In this document: piece by piece, positions 52,436-61,539 of the stretch
Numbering within the stretch: the first letter of the stretch is position 1
How the letters are laid out: each line of letters begins with the position of its first letter
Assembly (NCBI RefSeq): GCF_018613715.1
Contig: NZ_JAGGPT010000005.1
Coordinates: 248,001 to 312,000 of the forward strand
Direction of reading: 5' to 3'
Length of the DNA: 64,000 nucleotides
From: Chryseobacterium sp. ISL-6
GTDB lineage: Bacteria > Bacteroidota > Bacteroidia > Flavobacteriales > Weeksellaceae
Notes under the pieces: model-generated
Database searches by the model: none
What the model was told of the DNA's origin: nothing
What the model saw: the letters and a program-made list of their open reading frames with translations, nothing else
Program-made: the position numbers and the translations under genes

Positions 52436-54577
52436 TTATTTTATAAACCCTCTGTTTCTCAATAAAGGTTTAATATCCGGATCATGTCCTGTAAAATCTC
52501 TAAATGCCTGATTCAAATCTACAGAGTTTCCTACAGAAAGAATGTATTTTCTGAAACGGTCTCCGTTTTCTCTTGTTAATCCACCATTATTCTCAATCCA
52601 TTCCCAAGCATCATTATCTAGTGTTTCAGACCATAAGTAAGCATAATATCCTGCTGAATATCCACCACCCCAAATATGTGCAAAATAAGGGGTATGGTAT
52701 CTTGGCGGAACAGTTGCCAAGTTAAATCCATGTTTTTCTAAAGATTGTTTTTCAAAATCGAGAACTGGGATCAACTGGCTTTCATTCATTACAGTATGCC
52801 AATCCATATCAAGTTCTGCTGCAGAAACCAATTCTGTTGTCATATAACCTTGATTGAAAGTTCCAGCTTTTTTTATCTTATCAACTAATGCTTGTGGTAT
52901 AGGCTGTTTAGTTTCATAATGAAGTGCATAGTTTTTTAGAATAATAGGATCTAATGCCCAATGCTCATTAATCTGTGAAGGAAACTCTACAAAATCTCTT
53001 GGTACATTAGTTCCTGAAAGAGAAGGATATTTTTGACTTGCAAACATTCCGTGAATAGAGTGGCCAAACTCATGAAACATAGTGGAAACATCATCATAAC
53101 TAATTAAAGATGGTTTTCCAGGAGCTGGTTTTTGATAGTTATAGCAATTGACAATGACTGGTTTTGTTCCCAAGAGGTAAGACTGTTCAACAAAATTACT
53201 CATCCATGCACCACCATTTTTAGAATCTCTGGTATAGAAATCCAAATAATAAATGGCAATTGATTTTCCGTCATGGTCGAAAACTTCATAAGTTACAACG
53301 TCAGGATGATAGGTTGGAAGATCTGTTCTTTTTTTGAAAGTAAGACCATAGAATTTTTCGGCAGCATAGAAAACTCCTTTTTCTAAAACAGTTGTTACTT
53401 CAAAATAGGGTTTGATCTGGTTTTCATCTAGATCAAATTTTGCCTTTCTTACCTGTTCAGCATAGAAAGTCCAGTCCCAGGGCTCTACTTTGAAACCCCC
53501 TTTTTGTTGATCAATTAAATCCTGGATATCTTTTGCCTCTCGTCTTGCTGTTTCTACAGCAGGAGTTGCAATCTGATTCATTAATTTGGTAGCTGCTTCA
53601 GGAGTCTTTGCCATCTGATCCTGCAGTTTCCATTCTGCGAAGCTCTTTTTACCTAAGATCTGGGCTTTTTTAAGTCTTAATTTAGCAAGTTTTTCAATTG
53701 TCTCTCTCGTATCATTGGCATCTCCTTTTTCAGCTCTTAACCATGAAGCTTTAAAAAGCTTTTCTCTGGTAGCTCTGTTTTTTAGGTTTTGTAATAAAGG
53801 TTGTTGAGTGGTATTTTGTAAAGCTAACAGATATTTTCCAGGTTGTCCTGCTGTTTTTGCATCTGTTGCTGCCGCTTCAATTTCATCAGGAGAAAGCCCA
53901 TCAAGTTCTTTAGCGTCTGAAAAGAAAACACCACCTTGCTTTCTAGCTTCTAACAATTTATTTGAATATTGAGTAGAAAGTGAGGCTAGCTCTTGGTTTA
54001 CTTGCTTTAATTTCTCTTTATCTGCAGCAGAAAGATTAGCACCTGCAATTTCAAAATTCTGCTTATAGAATTGTAATAATCTTTTACTTTCAGAATCTAA
54101 GCCATCTTCTTTAATGGCCTTTATCCTTTTATAAAGATTATCATTAAGATACATTTTATCAGAGTGAGCTGCCAGAATTGGAGCATATTCCTCATCTAAA
54201 GCTTGTAATGTGGGGTTTGTATTTGCACCTGTTAAGTTTGAAAATACAGTCAATGCTCTTTTTAAAACTTCGCCGCTCTTTTCTAAAGCAACGACCGTGT
54301 TTTCAAAAGTAGGTGTTGCTGAGTTGTTAGCAATTGTAATGATTTCAGCATCGTGCTGTTTTAATCCGAAATCAAAAGCCGGTTTAAAATCTTCATTTTT
54401 AATTTTATCAAATTCGGGAGCCTCATACTGAAGTTTGCTTTTCTTCATAAAAGGGTTTGACGAAAGAGAAGAATCTGGGACAGGAATTTCCTGTTGAGTA
54501 TCGGTTTTTTTCATTGTTGTACAAGAGTAGTTAAATGCCAAAGCAGAAATTAATAATACCGATGAAATATTTTTCAT
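52436..54577 (-). CDS. dcp: M3-family peptidyl-dipeptidase (Dcp), lipoprotein form
   Basis: Zinc metallopeptidase of family M3 that removes dipeptides from the C-terminus of oligopeptides. The zinc motif HEFGH lies near residue 500 in FHEFGHSIHGMFA, with the third ligand in the ELVSAAELDMDWH region and the family-typical YAHIWGGGYSAGYYAYLWSE before the C-terminus. The N-terminus is a signal peptide with lipobox NYSC followed by a Pro/Ser linker, so this version is a lipoprotein exported from the cytoplasm, as in other Bacteroidota, unlike E. coli Dcp. 713 aa. Confidence 0.94.
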   Translation of the reverse strand: MKNISSVLLISALAFNYSCTTMKKTDTQQEIPVPDSSLSSNPFMKKSKLQYEAPEFDKIKNEDFKPAFDFGLKQHDAEIITIANNSATPTFENTVVALEKSGEVLKRALTVFSNLTGANTNPTLQALDEEYAPILAAHSDKMYLNDNLYKRIKAIKEDGLDSESKRLLQFYKQNFEIAGANLSAADKEKLKQVNQELASLSTQYSNKLLEARKQGGVFFSDAKELDGLSPDEIEAAATDAKTAGQPGKYLLALQNTTQQPLLQNLKNRATREKLFKASWLRAEKGDANDTRETIEKLAKLRLKKAQILGKKSFAEWKLQDQMAKTPEAATKLMNQIATPAVETARREAKDIQDLIDQQKGGFKVEPWDWTFYAEQVRKAKFDLDENQIKPYFEVTTVLEKGVFYAAEKFYGLTFKKRTDLPTYHPDVVTYEVFDHDGKSIAIYYLDFYTRDSKNGGAWMSNFVEQSYLLGTKPVIVNCYNYQKPAPGKPSLISYDDVSTMFHEFGHSIHGMFASQKYPSLSGTNVPRDFVEFPSQINEHWALDPIILKNYALHYETKQPIPQALVDKIKKAGTFNQGYMTTELVSAAELDMDWHTVMNESQLIPVLDFEKQSLEKHGFNLATVPPRYHTPYFAHIWGGGYSAGYYAYLWSETLDNDAWEWIENNGGLTRENGDRFRKYILSVGNSVDLNQAFRDFTGHDPDIKPLLRNRGFIK

Positions 54578-54804
54578 AAAATTAGTTATTATTGAAGGAT
54601 AAAGATATTAAAAACTAATGTATTGACACGAAAGTCTTTATTGAAAAGATTAAAAAGAGTGTGCAGGAAAATCTGTTTTGATGGGAATTGGCAGTGCTTC
54701 TAATTTGGAAAATGAATATAATTATCCAGACGGTTGTAATATTTTTTATACATTAGTTGTTATTAATATAGAATACTTAAACTTAATTTATAAAATTGAT
54801 ACAT

Positions 54805-55620
54805 ATGAAAAAAACGACTCTTTTTATCTTTTCAGCTTTCGTGGTATTAGCCTCGTGTAATGAAAAACATGATAGAAAATACAAAGAAAAAAGTGATTGG
54901 GTGTCTACTGTAACAGACAAAGATCACGGACCTACAAGGGAAAAGGAATTTAAAGGTGACTTTGATGAAATAGAGGTTTCTCAGGCTATTGATGCACAAA
55001 TTATAAAATCTGAAACAGAAAGAGTGGTTATTTCAGCACCTGAAAATATTATTAATGAAATTCTTGTAGATAATAGTGGTGGAAAACTTCATATTCATTA
55101 TAAGCCAGGAATCAGAGTAATGAATTCAAGTAATGTAAGTGCAAAAATTTACACTAAAGACTTTACTAAGCTTGCAGCAAATTCTGCGGGAAAAATTACA
55201 GTTAAAGATAAGTTTGTTCAGGAAAAGACAGATATAGAAATATCCAGTGCCGGAAGTATTACCGGAGACCTGGAAGCTAATGATTTTGAAATTTCTGCTG
55301 GTAGCAGCAGTAGTTTTGAAGGTAAAATCTGGGCTGTTGACTTAGATGTTGACGCCTCTTCTGCGGCAAGTATTTCAATATCAGGAAAATCTAAAAATGC
55401 CACGATTACTTCTTCTTCAGGAAGTAGTATTTCTGCTGAGAATGTTGTTGCAGACAATGTAAAAGCTGAAGCCTCAAGTGGAGCAAATGTTGAAATAAGT
55501 GTAACATCGAAAATTGATGCTAACGCTTCTTCAGGTGGAAGTATTGATGTACATAAAAAAGGGAATGTTACTGCTGTAAACAAAGAGGAAAGCAGTGGCG
55601 GAAGTGTAAACATACACTAA
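54805..55620 (+). CDS. Lipoprotein with head-GIN domain (DUF2807)
   Basis: 271-aa lipoprotein: lipobox LASC, then a charged linker, then a beta-helix-like head-GIN domain of the DUF2807 type. The signature repeats are visible as alternating Ser/Gly-rich turns (ISSAGSITG, ISAGSSSSFEG, VDASSAASISISG, ASSGANVEISV, NASSGGSIDVH). I take the ATG at 54805, which starts the lipoprotein signal; the longer frame begins at TTG. Adhesion has been suggested for the family but is not proven. Convergent with kefC, 4 bases apart, without a terminator in between. Confidence 0.85.
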   Translation: MKKTTLFIFSAFVVLASCNEKHDRKYKEKSDWVSTVTDKDHGPTREKEFKGDFDEIEVSQAIDAQIIKSETERVVISAPENIINEILVDNSGGKLHIHYKPGIRVMNSSNVSAKIYTKDFTKLAANSAGKITVKDKFVQEKTDIEISSAGSITGDLEANDFEISAGSSSSFEGKIWAVDLDVDASSAASISISGKSKNATITSSSGSSISAENVVADNVKAEASSGANVEISVTSKIDANASSGGSIDVHKKGNVTAVNKEESSGGSVNIH

Positions 55621-55624
55621 GGAA

Positions 55625-57508
55625 TTAATTTTCAGGATCTTCTTCTTCTTCTTCAACAGTTGTAGAGCCTTCCCAATCTTTATTATCAAAACTAAGATTA
55701 TCAAATGCCAATAGCTCCTCCTCTCTTTGGAGGAGTTCTTTTGTGGTAAAAAGGAGTATTTCATCTTCTTCTTTTATTTTCGCCAGCCTTCTTATAGAGG
55801 CTTTATCAATAGCCATAAATCTTTGACCGAGTCGTCTTGCTGCATATTTTCTCATACCTGTTTCATGAAGAACATCAATAGCCATATCTACGGCTGTGCC
55901 TAATGTTTCACGGTAGATATTATCAATACCGTTGTTTAGGTAACTGTACGCATCAATTCTATTTTTTGCCCTTACAAAAATTTTAACGGTCGGATAGTGT
56001 TCACGAACAAGATCAGCAATGAACATATTATCATTCGCATCATCAAGACAGAGAACCAATACTTCAGCATCTTCAATTCCAGCGGCTCTTAAGATAGGAA
56101 TTCTGGTAGCATCCCCGTAATACACTTTAAAGCCATAACTTCTTAATAACTTTACCCGATCAGAATCTCTGTCCAAAACAGTTGCTGTAATTTTATTGGC
56201 TTTTAATAACCTCCCCACTGTACTTCCAAAATGACCAAAACCAACAATGATAATTTTCTTTTGAGTGACATTACTGTCGAGAATATTAAAATCATGTTCA
56301 CCTTCTGGCTCTTTCTTAATAAATTTAGGGGTAAGAAATTTATCGTTTAAAATTAGAAGGAACGGAGTGATACACATTGTAATCGCGGTTACAGCCATCA
56401 TTTGAGCATTTAGTTCAGGACTTAAAAGATAAAGATCCGAGGCGTAGTTCAGGAGAACGAAAGAGAACTCTCCAACTTGCGAAAGAGCAAACGCATAAAA
56501 TAAACTTTGCGGTGTATCAATTTTGAAAAACTTTCCGATCGCATATAAAACAACAAACTTTATCATTAAAACGGCAAATACAGTGCTGAAAATAAATATG
56601 GGATCCTGTTGAATAATATTGAAATTCATTGTAGATCCTACACTCACAAAAAAGACAGCCAATAATAAACCCTTAAATGGATCTATCTGTGCTTCAAGTT
56701 CGTGTCTAAACTCACTATTAGCTAACATAACTCCTGCAAGGAAAGCTCCTAGTGCTGGAGATAAACCTATAGCGATCATTAATTCTGAAACTCCAATAAC
56801 CAGAAATAGAGAAGAAGCAGTTAACAATTCCGTCATTCCTGATTTTGAAACATACCTTAAAAACGGAACAAATACGTATCTTCCCAATAAGATAAGAAAA
56901 GCTACTCCAAATAATACGGTAGCTGCTTGCAACCATTCAGGCAGTTTTTGAATGATTATTTGTATTTCATTATCATGACTTCTCGCTTTATAATGTGCTA
57001 TAAGAGGAAGTATGGCAAGGATTGGAATTACCGCAATATCCTGAAATAATAAAGTGGAGAAAGAAGCTTCACCGGCCATTGTTTTCAGGTTATTCTTTTC
57101 CTGTAAAGTCTGCAGAACAATAGCGGTAGATGACAGTGCAAAACACATGGCTACAGCCGCCGCTTTATCAATTCTCCATCCTACAGCAATGAAAACCAAA
57201 ATGAGCAAAGAAATGGTAAGAAGCATCTGGGTTAATCCCAGTCCGATAATTTTTTTTCGCATTTCCCAGAACTTTCTGGGTTCCAGTTCTAATCCGACTA
57301 AAAATAAAAGCATGATCACTCCAAACTCACTGGCATGCATAATATCGTTTACATTCTTTCCTGTGAGTTTAAGAACATAAGGGCCAATAATTATTCCTCC
57401 AGCAATGTATCCAATTACGGAACTGAGTCCAAATTTCCTCGCCAGTGGAACCATAATAATGGCTACACCAAGGAATAATAATGTGTTCATTGCTAAAGAA
57501 GATTCCAT
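55625..57508 (-). CDS. CPA2-family cation:proton antiporter with RCK domain (KefB/KefC-like)
   Basis: 627-aa potassium-efflux-type antiporter. About 12-13 membrane segments fill residues 1-385 (GFLSxx pattern at GLSSVIGYIAGGIIIGP, LFLVGLELEPRKFW, GLSPALGAFLAGVMLANSEF). A cytoplasmic RCK/TrkA-N domain follows with the NAD-binding motif VGFGHFGSTVGRLL near residue 405, and the acidic tail ends in EEEEEDPEN. The KefF-like flavoprotein gene lies 3 bases upstream in the same operon, which supports a KefC-like assignment, although this phylum's thiol ligand need not be glutathione. Confidence 0.92.
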   Translation of the reverse strand: MESSLAMNTLLFLGVAIIMVPLARKFGLSSVIGYIAGGIIIGPYVLKLTGKNVNDIMHASEFGVIMLLFLVGLELEPRKFWEMRKKIIGLGLTQMLLTISLLILVFIAVGWRIDKAAAVAMCFALSSTAIVLQTLQEKNNLKTMAGEASFSTLLFQDIAVIPILAILPLIAHYKARSHDNEIQIIIQKLPEWLQAATVLFGVAFLILLGRYVFVPFLRYVSKSGMTELLTASSLFLVIGVSELMIAIGLSPALGAFLAGVMLANSEFRHELEAQIDPFKGLLLAVFFVSVGSTMNFNIIQQDPIFIFSTVFAVLMIKFVVLYAIGKFFKIDTPQSLFYAFALSQVGEFSFVLLNYASDLYLLSPELNAQMMAVTAITMCITPFLLILNDKFLTPKFIKKEPEGEHDFNILDSNVTQKKIIIVGFGHFGSTVGRLLKANKITATVLDRDSDRVKLLRSYGFKVYYGDATRIPILRAAGIEDAEVLVLCLDDANDNMFIADLVREHYPTVKIFVRAKNRIDAYSYLNNGIDNIYRETLGTAVDMAIDVLHETGMRKYAARRLGQRFMAIDKASIRRLAKIKEEDEILLFTTKELLQREEELLAFDNLSFDNKDWEGSTTVEEEEEDPEN

Positions 57509-57511
57509 ATT

Positions 57512-58033
57512 CTATTGATTCAGTAGTTCCATAAATTCTTTTTTATGCAGAATAATTTCCTTTTTTGTCAGTTTATTAGCTTCATAGACGATCTTGATAT
57601 TTTTGATATTGACTTTGAAAACATTTAAAGAAACAATTAATCCACTTATAAGTTCATCTATAGTGTATTTATAAGTTCCTGTTTTTGTAAAAGATCTTTC
57701 TTTCCCTCCTGTGGTTACTAAAATGTGCACCTCTTTTCCTTCCAATGGATTATACTCCCCCTCTTTTAACCAGTCGCGGTCAAAAACTTCATCAATCCAT
57801 AACCTTAGTAGTGGAGGCATTCCAAACCAGATGATCGGAAATTGAAAAATAAAACGATCATAATTATTCAGTCTTTTTCTTTCTCTGAAGGCAGCGATAT
57901 GAAAGTCTGGATAATCCTCATAAAGATCACGTAGGGTAAAATGCTGGTGGCGAACATAGAAGTTGATAAGCTCTACATTCGAGTTAGAATGTTCTAGGTA
58001 AGGATGTGCAAAAACCACTAATGTCTTTTTCAA
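57512..58033 (-). CDS. Flavodoxin-fold NAD(P)H oxidoreductase (KefF/YwrO-like)
   Basis: 173-aa FMN-dependent quinone oxidoreductase of the KefF/MdaB group. Typical pattern: VVFAHPYLEHSNSN at the start, then FPIIWFGMPPLLRLWIDEVF near residue 67 and VTTGGKERSFTKTG near 109. In enterobacteria KefF is the activating subunit of KefC, and the two genes here are adjacent and coupled, so the same partnership is likely. The start appears to be TTG at 58033: no ATG lies between it and the upstream in-frame region that would fit the fold. Confidence 0.9.
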   Translation of the reverse strand: MKKTLVVFAHPYLEHSNSNVELINFYVRHQHFTLRDLYEDYPDFHIAAFRERKRLNNYDRFIFQFPIIWFGMPPLLRLWIDEVFDRDWLKEGEYNPLEGKEVHILVTTGGKERSFTKTGTYKYTIDELISGLIVSLNVFKVNIKNIKIVYEANKLTKKEIILHKKEFMELLNQ

Positions 58034-58101
58034 AATGTGCTCTTTCTGTAAATTTAAAAAGATTTTTTTACAATAATGGATTGATTTCTAGGTAATGTAA
58101 A

Positions 58102-58131
58102 AAAAGACTACAACGATTGTTATAGTCTTTT
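58102..58131 (-). terminator. Terminator after the 58149 gene
   Basis: AAAAGACTA / TAGTCTTTT stem, extended by AAC/GTT, lying between the minus-strand genes at 58149 and 57512, so it separates their transcripts. Confidence 0.75.
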
Positions 58132-58148
58132 CATTCTAAATAGCTATT

Positions 58149-59063
58149 CTAATTGCTGGGTTTAAATACTGTCCAGTTAAACCCGTCACTCACAAGCATT
58201 ACAGTCTTGGTTTTGCTGGGATCACTGTCGCTTCCAATCATCGAGAAATTTGTATTTCCTCCAATTTTTGAAGCATCAATAATTTGACCAACAAGAGTAG
58301 TAATTTGAGCAGTAATTGTTGTAATATTTCGTACAAAAATAATAGCACCAGGAGCAGTTTTAGGGCTTGGTAAAATGTAATTATCATTTTGTGCAGCTGG
58401 TTGTAGACTTACTACAGTGCTTGTTATTTGTGCCCCACTACTTATTAAGGTTTGAGGGGTTGAACTTATGACACCATTTACTTCAAGCCTTGATTTTGCG
58501 GTTCTTATTGTAGGATCTACACCAATTCCCATATTTCCATTGTTGTCAATAGATGAATTATAGTGATTAGTGTAATTCCCTGTATTAGTAGTAGAGGTTC
58601 CAAACCAAATTTCTCCTCCTGCATTCCTTCCTGTTCTCATTACAACAGAAGATATCAGGTTGGGTTTTGTGAAATTCTGATTATAGGCATATCCTTCAAA
58701 AGCAGTGATACTTCTGGATGTTCCTACAGTCTGCGGAGTAATTGGAGTGCCATCAAAAAGTGTATTATGATAAGCGATTGCCTGGCCTTTATTACCATTG
58801 GTAAATAGACCAATATTTACATCTGCATTTCCATTTCCTACCATGGTTAGGAGATCTATCGGAGTTGTTGTTCCTATCCCTACCTTTCCATCTTTAGTAA
58901 CAACAAAATCATTTAGTTGCTGCATGAAATTTGCTGTAGTGCCATTATCCCTATTACCATCGATATGAAACATTGCTTTTGGATCACTTGTATTTACTCC
59001 TACCTGAGCTGTTACAAGCAATGGAAATAATAATGCTGAGATTCTGAAAATTTTCTTTTTCAT
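58149..59063 (-). CDS. Secreted fibre-like protein with GIGTTTP repeats
   Basis: 304-aa exported protein: signal peptide ending in VTAQ, then the opening VGVNTSDPKAMFHIDG and the turn motif KVGIGTTTPIDLL, with a second NMGIGVDPTIRTAKSRLEVNG copy later. Such motifs are common in Bacteroidota tail-fibre-like or surface proteins. The final 100 residues form another beta domain with SLQPAAQNDNYILPSP and a Trp near the end (GFNWTVFK). No catalytic motif or recognised function. It has its own terminator. Confidence 0.75.
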   Translation of the reverse strand: MKKKIFRISALLFPLLVTAQVGVNTSDPKAMFHIDGNRDNGTTANFMQQLNDFVVTKDGKVGIGTTTPIDLLTMVGNGNADVNIGLFTNGNKGQAIAYHNTLFDGTPITPQTVGTSRSITAFEGYAYNQNFTKPNLISSVVMRTGRNAGGEIWFGTSTTNTGNYTNHYNSSIDNNGNMGIGVDPTIRTAKSRLEVNGVISSTPQTLISSGAQITSTVVSLQPAAQNDNYILPSPKTAPGAIIFVRNITTITAQITTLVGQIIDASKIGGNTNFSMIGSDSDPSKTKTVMLVSDGFNWTVFKPSN

Positions 59064-59092
59064 CTTAAATAATTTTTTGTGTTTTTATTATA

Positions 59093-59128
59093 TGAAATTC
59101 TTCGGAGATTTCACTTCCTTCAAAAATA
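59093..59128 (-). promoter_or_regulatory. -7 element and leader hairpin of the 59063 gene
   Basis: On the minus strand TATTTTTG (59128-59121) is an exact -7; its transcript would begin with a TGAAAT / ATTTCA hairpin. Leader of about 50 bases. Confidence 0.4.
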
Positions 59129-59641
59129 TCAATTTTTTTTTAAAATCCCTCATTCGTGAATATTTTTCACAATAGAAATTAATTGAATTAAACATCTTGG
59201 TTGAGATTTTCTAGTACTGTAAATGTTTTACCTAGAATAAATTTAATATTTTTAAAATCTTTGTAATTAGGGATTACGATATGTGATTCACAGCTTATTG
59301 CCCGACAAATTATGTTGTAACAGAAACTAAATTATTCTTTAAGGGATTTGTCTTTGAGGACATGAAAAAAAGTATAAGAATTACCCCAAAAGCAAAAGCC
59401 TCTAAGACCAGAAGACCTTAGAAGCTTTTATATTTAAATTTTATAAAAAGATATAGGATTTGTTAAATATATTAATATTCATAGAAACAGTATTGAGAAT
59501 CAGTATGGATAACTTCATTCTCCTTTAATGAAAGTATTTTCTCAATGATGATTCCAAGAATTGGAAAAGGAAATATATTTGTTGAAAGATCATCACTAAT
59601 TGATGTATTCTAATACTTTATTGTATGTGTTTCCCTTTATC
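59129..59641. other. Non-coding region with hairpin and a possible gene relic
   Basis: About 500 bases without a confident gene. It holds the hairpin at 59394-59429 and, on the minus strand, an open stretch without start codon at 59472-59609 whose translation (IFPFPILGIIIEKILSLKEN within it) looks protein-like. This may be a fragment of a lost gene or chance. Confidence 0.4.
59394..59429. terminator. Hairpin downstream of the lemA operon
   Basis: AAAAGC-C-TCTAAG / CTTAGA-A-GCTTTT stem with one mismatch and a ten-base loop; T-rich on both sides. Suited to end the lemA-TPM transcript from the minus strand, 210 bases after the last gene. Confidence 0.6.
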
Positions 59642-60448
59642 TTACCATCCTCCTGAAGCGCCACCGCCGCCGAAACTTCCACCGCCTCCAAAGCCTCCAA
59701 ATCCACCGCCTCCGGAGCTTCCACCTCCAAAACCACCACCTCCAAAACTGCCTGGGAAAGGAAAGAATCCACCAGGATAATTTCTACGACCTCTTCTTGT
59801 AAGGATCACATCATCGTCGTCATTATTATTTCCGCCACCACCACCTCTGTTTCCAAAGAGTATAGCGAGGATAATAAATATCACGAAGGCAATGATGAGT
59901 ACTTTAAATGCTTTTGTATTCCCGCCACCGGAGGGTTCATTGATGGGTTTAAACTTTCCCTGTACCGCCTCCATAATGGCTGAGGTTCCCCTGTTAATGC
60001 CTTCGTACCAAAGTCCTTGTTTGAAGTTAGGAGTTACGAGATAATCCAATATTTGCCCTGAAACAGAAGCTGTCAGGTATTGTTCAACTGCTCTTCCTTG
60101 CTGTATAGACATTGTTCTGTCCTGGGTAGCAATAAGAAATACAATACCATTATCCACTCCTTTTTTGCCAATTCCCCATTTTTCACCAAACATTGTTGCC
60201 AGAAAATTGACATCCTGTCCTTTGGTACTTGGAATGATGATTACTTCAATTTCCGTTGATGTTGAATCAGCAAACTTAATTAGTTTATTATTTAGAGCAT
60301 CTTTTTCCTGCTGTGAAAGCAAGTTGGCTTCATCATAAACAGGATATAAAACAGTTGGTTTTTTAGGTATAGTATATTGTGCTGATACAAAGCTGTAAAA
60401 GCAAATAAATAGAAATGAAAATACTATTTTAAGAGAATGTAATTTCAT
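59642..60448 (-). CDS. TPM-domain protein with glycine-rich tail (YgcG-like)
   Basis: 268-aa membrane protein: signal peptide or anchor (about 5-23), a TPM domain (about 35-160, with VYDEANLLSQQEKDALNN and GIVFLIATQDRTMSIQQGRA), one membrane segment near 183-198, an Asp/Asn-rich stretch, then a tail almost entirely Gly/Phe/Ser ending GGGASGGW. This domain order is that of the YgcG family, usually found with LemA. Its start overlaps the preceding TPM gene by 20 bases. Role unknown; periplasmic protein quality control has been proposed for TPM domains elsewhere. Confidence 0.88.
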   Translation of the reverse strand: MKLHSLKIVFSFLFICFYSFVSAQYTIPKKPTVLYPVYDEANLLSQQEKDALNNKLIKFADSTSTEIEVIIIPSTKGQDVNFLATMFGEKWGIGKKGVDNGIVFLIATQDRTMSIQQGRAVEQYLTASVSGQILDYLVTPNFKQGLWYEGINRGTSAIMEAVQGKFKPINEPSGGGNTKAFKVLIIAFVIFIILAILFGNRGGGGGNNNDDDDVILTRRGRRNYPGGFFPFPGSFGGGGFGGGSSGGGGFGGFGGGGSFGGGGASGGW

Positions 60449-60857
60449 TGGGAAGTTCGTTGTGATTTTCTCCTTTTACAGGAAAATACTTTTTAAGTTC
60501 AAGACCGGTTTCCAGAATAGCACTTTTCAATGCCTTATGATAGTTTCCTTTTGCAAATTCAGAAGTGATAAAATCATGGAGATGGTCCCAGTAATATTGC
60601 TGCACCTTCTCATGAATTCCAACATCCCCAATAATCGTAAGATATTTTTGTTCGAAATTGACATGAAAGAGTACTGCATTTCTTTCGGCGGTTTTATGCA
60701 TATCCAGTTTTTTAAAAACTTCTAACGCCGTTCCGGCGTTCTGAGTCTCTGTATTGGAATCTATATGCACTCTGATCTCGCCTGTAGAATTTTCTTCCGC
60801 AGATTTAATAGCTTCCACGAGGGAAGCTATTTGCTGATTTGTTAGGAAATTGCTCAT
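60429..60857 (-). CDS. Stand-alone TPM-domain protein
   Basis: 142-aa protein consisting of one TPM domain without signal peptide or membrane segment: SLVEAIKSAEENSTGEIRVHID at the start (shortened here), RNAVLFHVNFEQKYLTIIGD in the middle, and a helical end (KALKSAILETGLELKKYFP). It is probably cytoplasmic or membrane-attached via partners. The middle gene of lemA-TPM-TPM, overlapping lemA by 1 base (TAATG) and the next gene by 20, so translation is tightly coupled. Confidence 0.87.
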   Translation of the reverse strand: MSNFLTNQQIASLVEAIKSAEENSTGEIRVHIDSNTETQNAGTALEVFKKLDMHKTAERNAVLFHVNFEQKYLTIIGDVGIHEKVQQYYWDHLHDFITSEFAKGNYHKALKSAILETGLELKKYFPVKGENHNELPNEITFS

Positions 60858-61465
60858 TATTCAGAGAAAACATCAGGTGCTTTACTCGCTCCTGCTTCCG
60901 CCTTGAAGTATGGTTTTTCTTTAAAGTTTGTAAAATTCGCCAAAATATTATTTGGGAAAGTTTTAATTGATGTATTATAATCCTTAGCAGCATCGTTAAA
61001 ATAAACAGTTTCTGATCTGATACTGTTTTCGATTGCAGTATATTCTCTTTGGAAATTAATATATTGTTGATCAGCTTTCAGGTTAGGATAAGATTCTACG
61101 ACAGCCATTAATCTGCTTAATGCTCCGGATAATTCTCCCTGTGCAGCTTGGAATTTTGCAAGATCTGCTTCTGTCATATTGGTAGGGTCAATATTGATAG
61201 ATGTCGCTTTAGAACGAGCTTCAACAACTTTAGTTAAAGTCTCTTGTTCAAATTTTGAATACGATTTTACCGTTCTTTCAAGATTAGGAATTAAGTTGGC
61301 TCTTTTCTGATATACAGTTTCTACGTTAGACCATTTGCTATTGACATTTTGTTCTTTTGTAACGAAACTATTATATCCGCTTTTTCCCCAGAAGAAGATG
61401 ACAGCAACAATGATAAGGAGAGCGATGCCAATTGTTCCAGCGCTCAGACAGCCTTTATTTTTCAT
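60857..61465 (-). CDS. lemA: LemA-family membrane protein
   Basis: 202-aa LemA protein: an N-terminal membrane helix (about 9-26) followed by a long antiparallel helical bundle with the typical NSKWSNVETVYQKRANLIPN and the conserved ESYPNLKADQQYINFQREYT stretch. First gene of the lemA-TPM-TPM operon, a combination common in Bacteroidota. Function is unsettled. A consensus -7 element lies 32 bases upstream. Confidence 0.92.
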   Translation of the reverse strand: MKNKGCLSAGTIGIALLIIVAVIFFWGKSGYNSFVTKEQNVNSKWSNVETVYQKRANLIPNLERTVKSYSKFEQETLTKVVEARSKATSINIDPTNMTEADLAKFQAAQGELSGALSRLMAVVESYPNLKADQQYINFQREYTAIENSIRSETVYFNDAAKDYNTSIKTFPNNILANFTNFKEKPYFKAEAGASKAPDVFSE

Positions 61466-61496
61466 AGTTTATTTTTTTTAAATTTTTTGTGCTAAT

Positions 61497-61524
61497 CAAA
61501 TATACAAATTATGTGCTAATTTTG
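61497..61524. promoter_or_regulatory. Divergent -7 elements for lemA and folA
   Basis: Minus strand TATATTTG (61504-61497) faces lemA and plus strand TAATTTTG (61517-61524) faces folA; both match TAnnTTTG exactly and lie 12 bases apart. No TTG at typical spacing for either. Confidence 0.5.
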
Positions 61525-61539
61525 CAGAAAATAATTTGA

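Noticed and set aside
55218..55613. Minus-strand open frame of 131 codons
   Set aside because: Antisense to the Ser/Gly-rich repeats of the head-GIN lipoprotein; long because of the repeat composition.
59642..59880. Gly-rich low-complexity region as a separate repeat element
   Set aside because: It is the coding tail of the TPM-domain protein, typical of the YgcG family.
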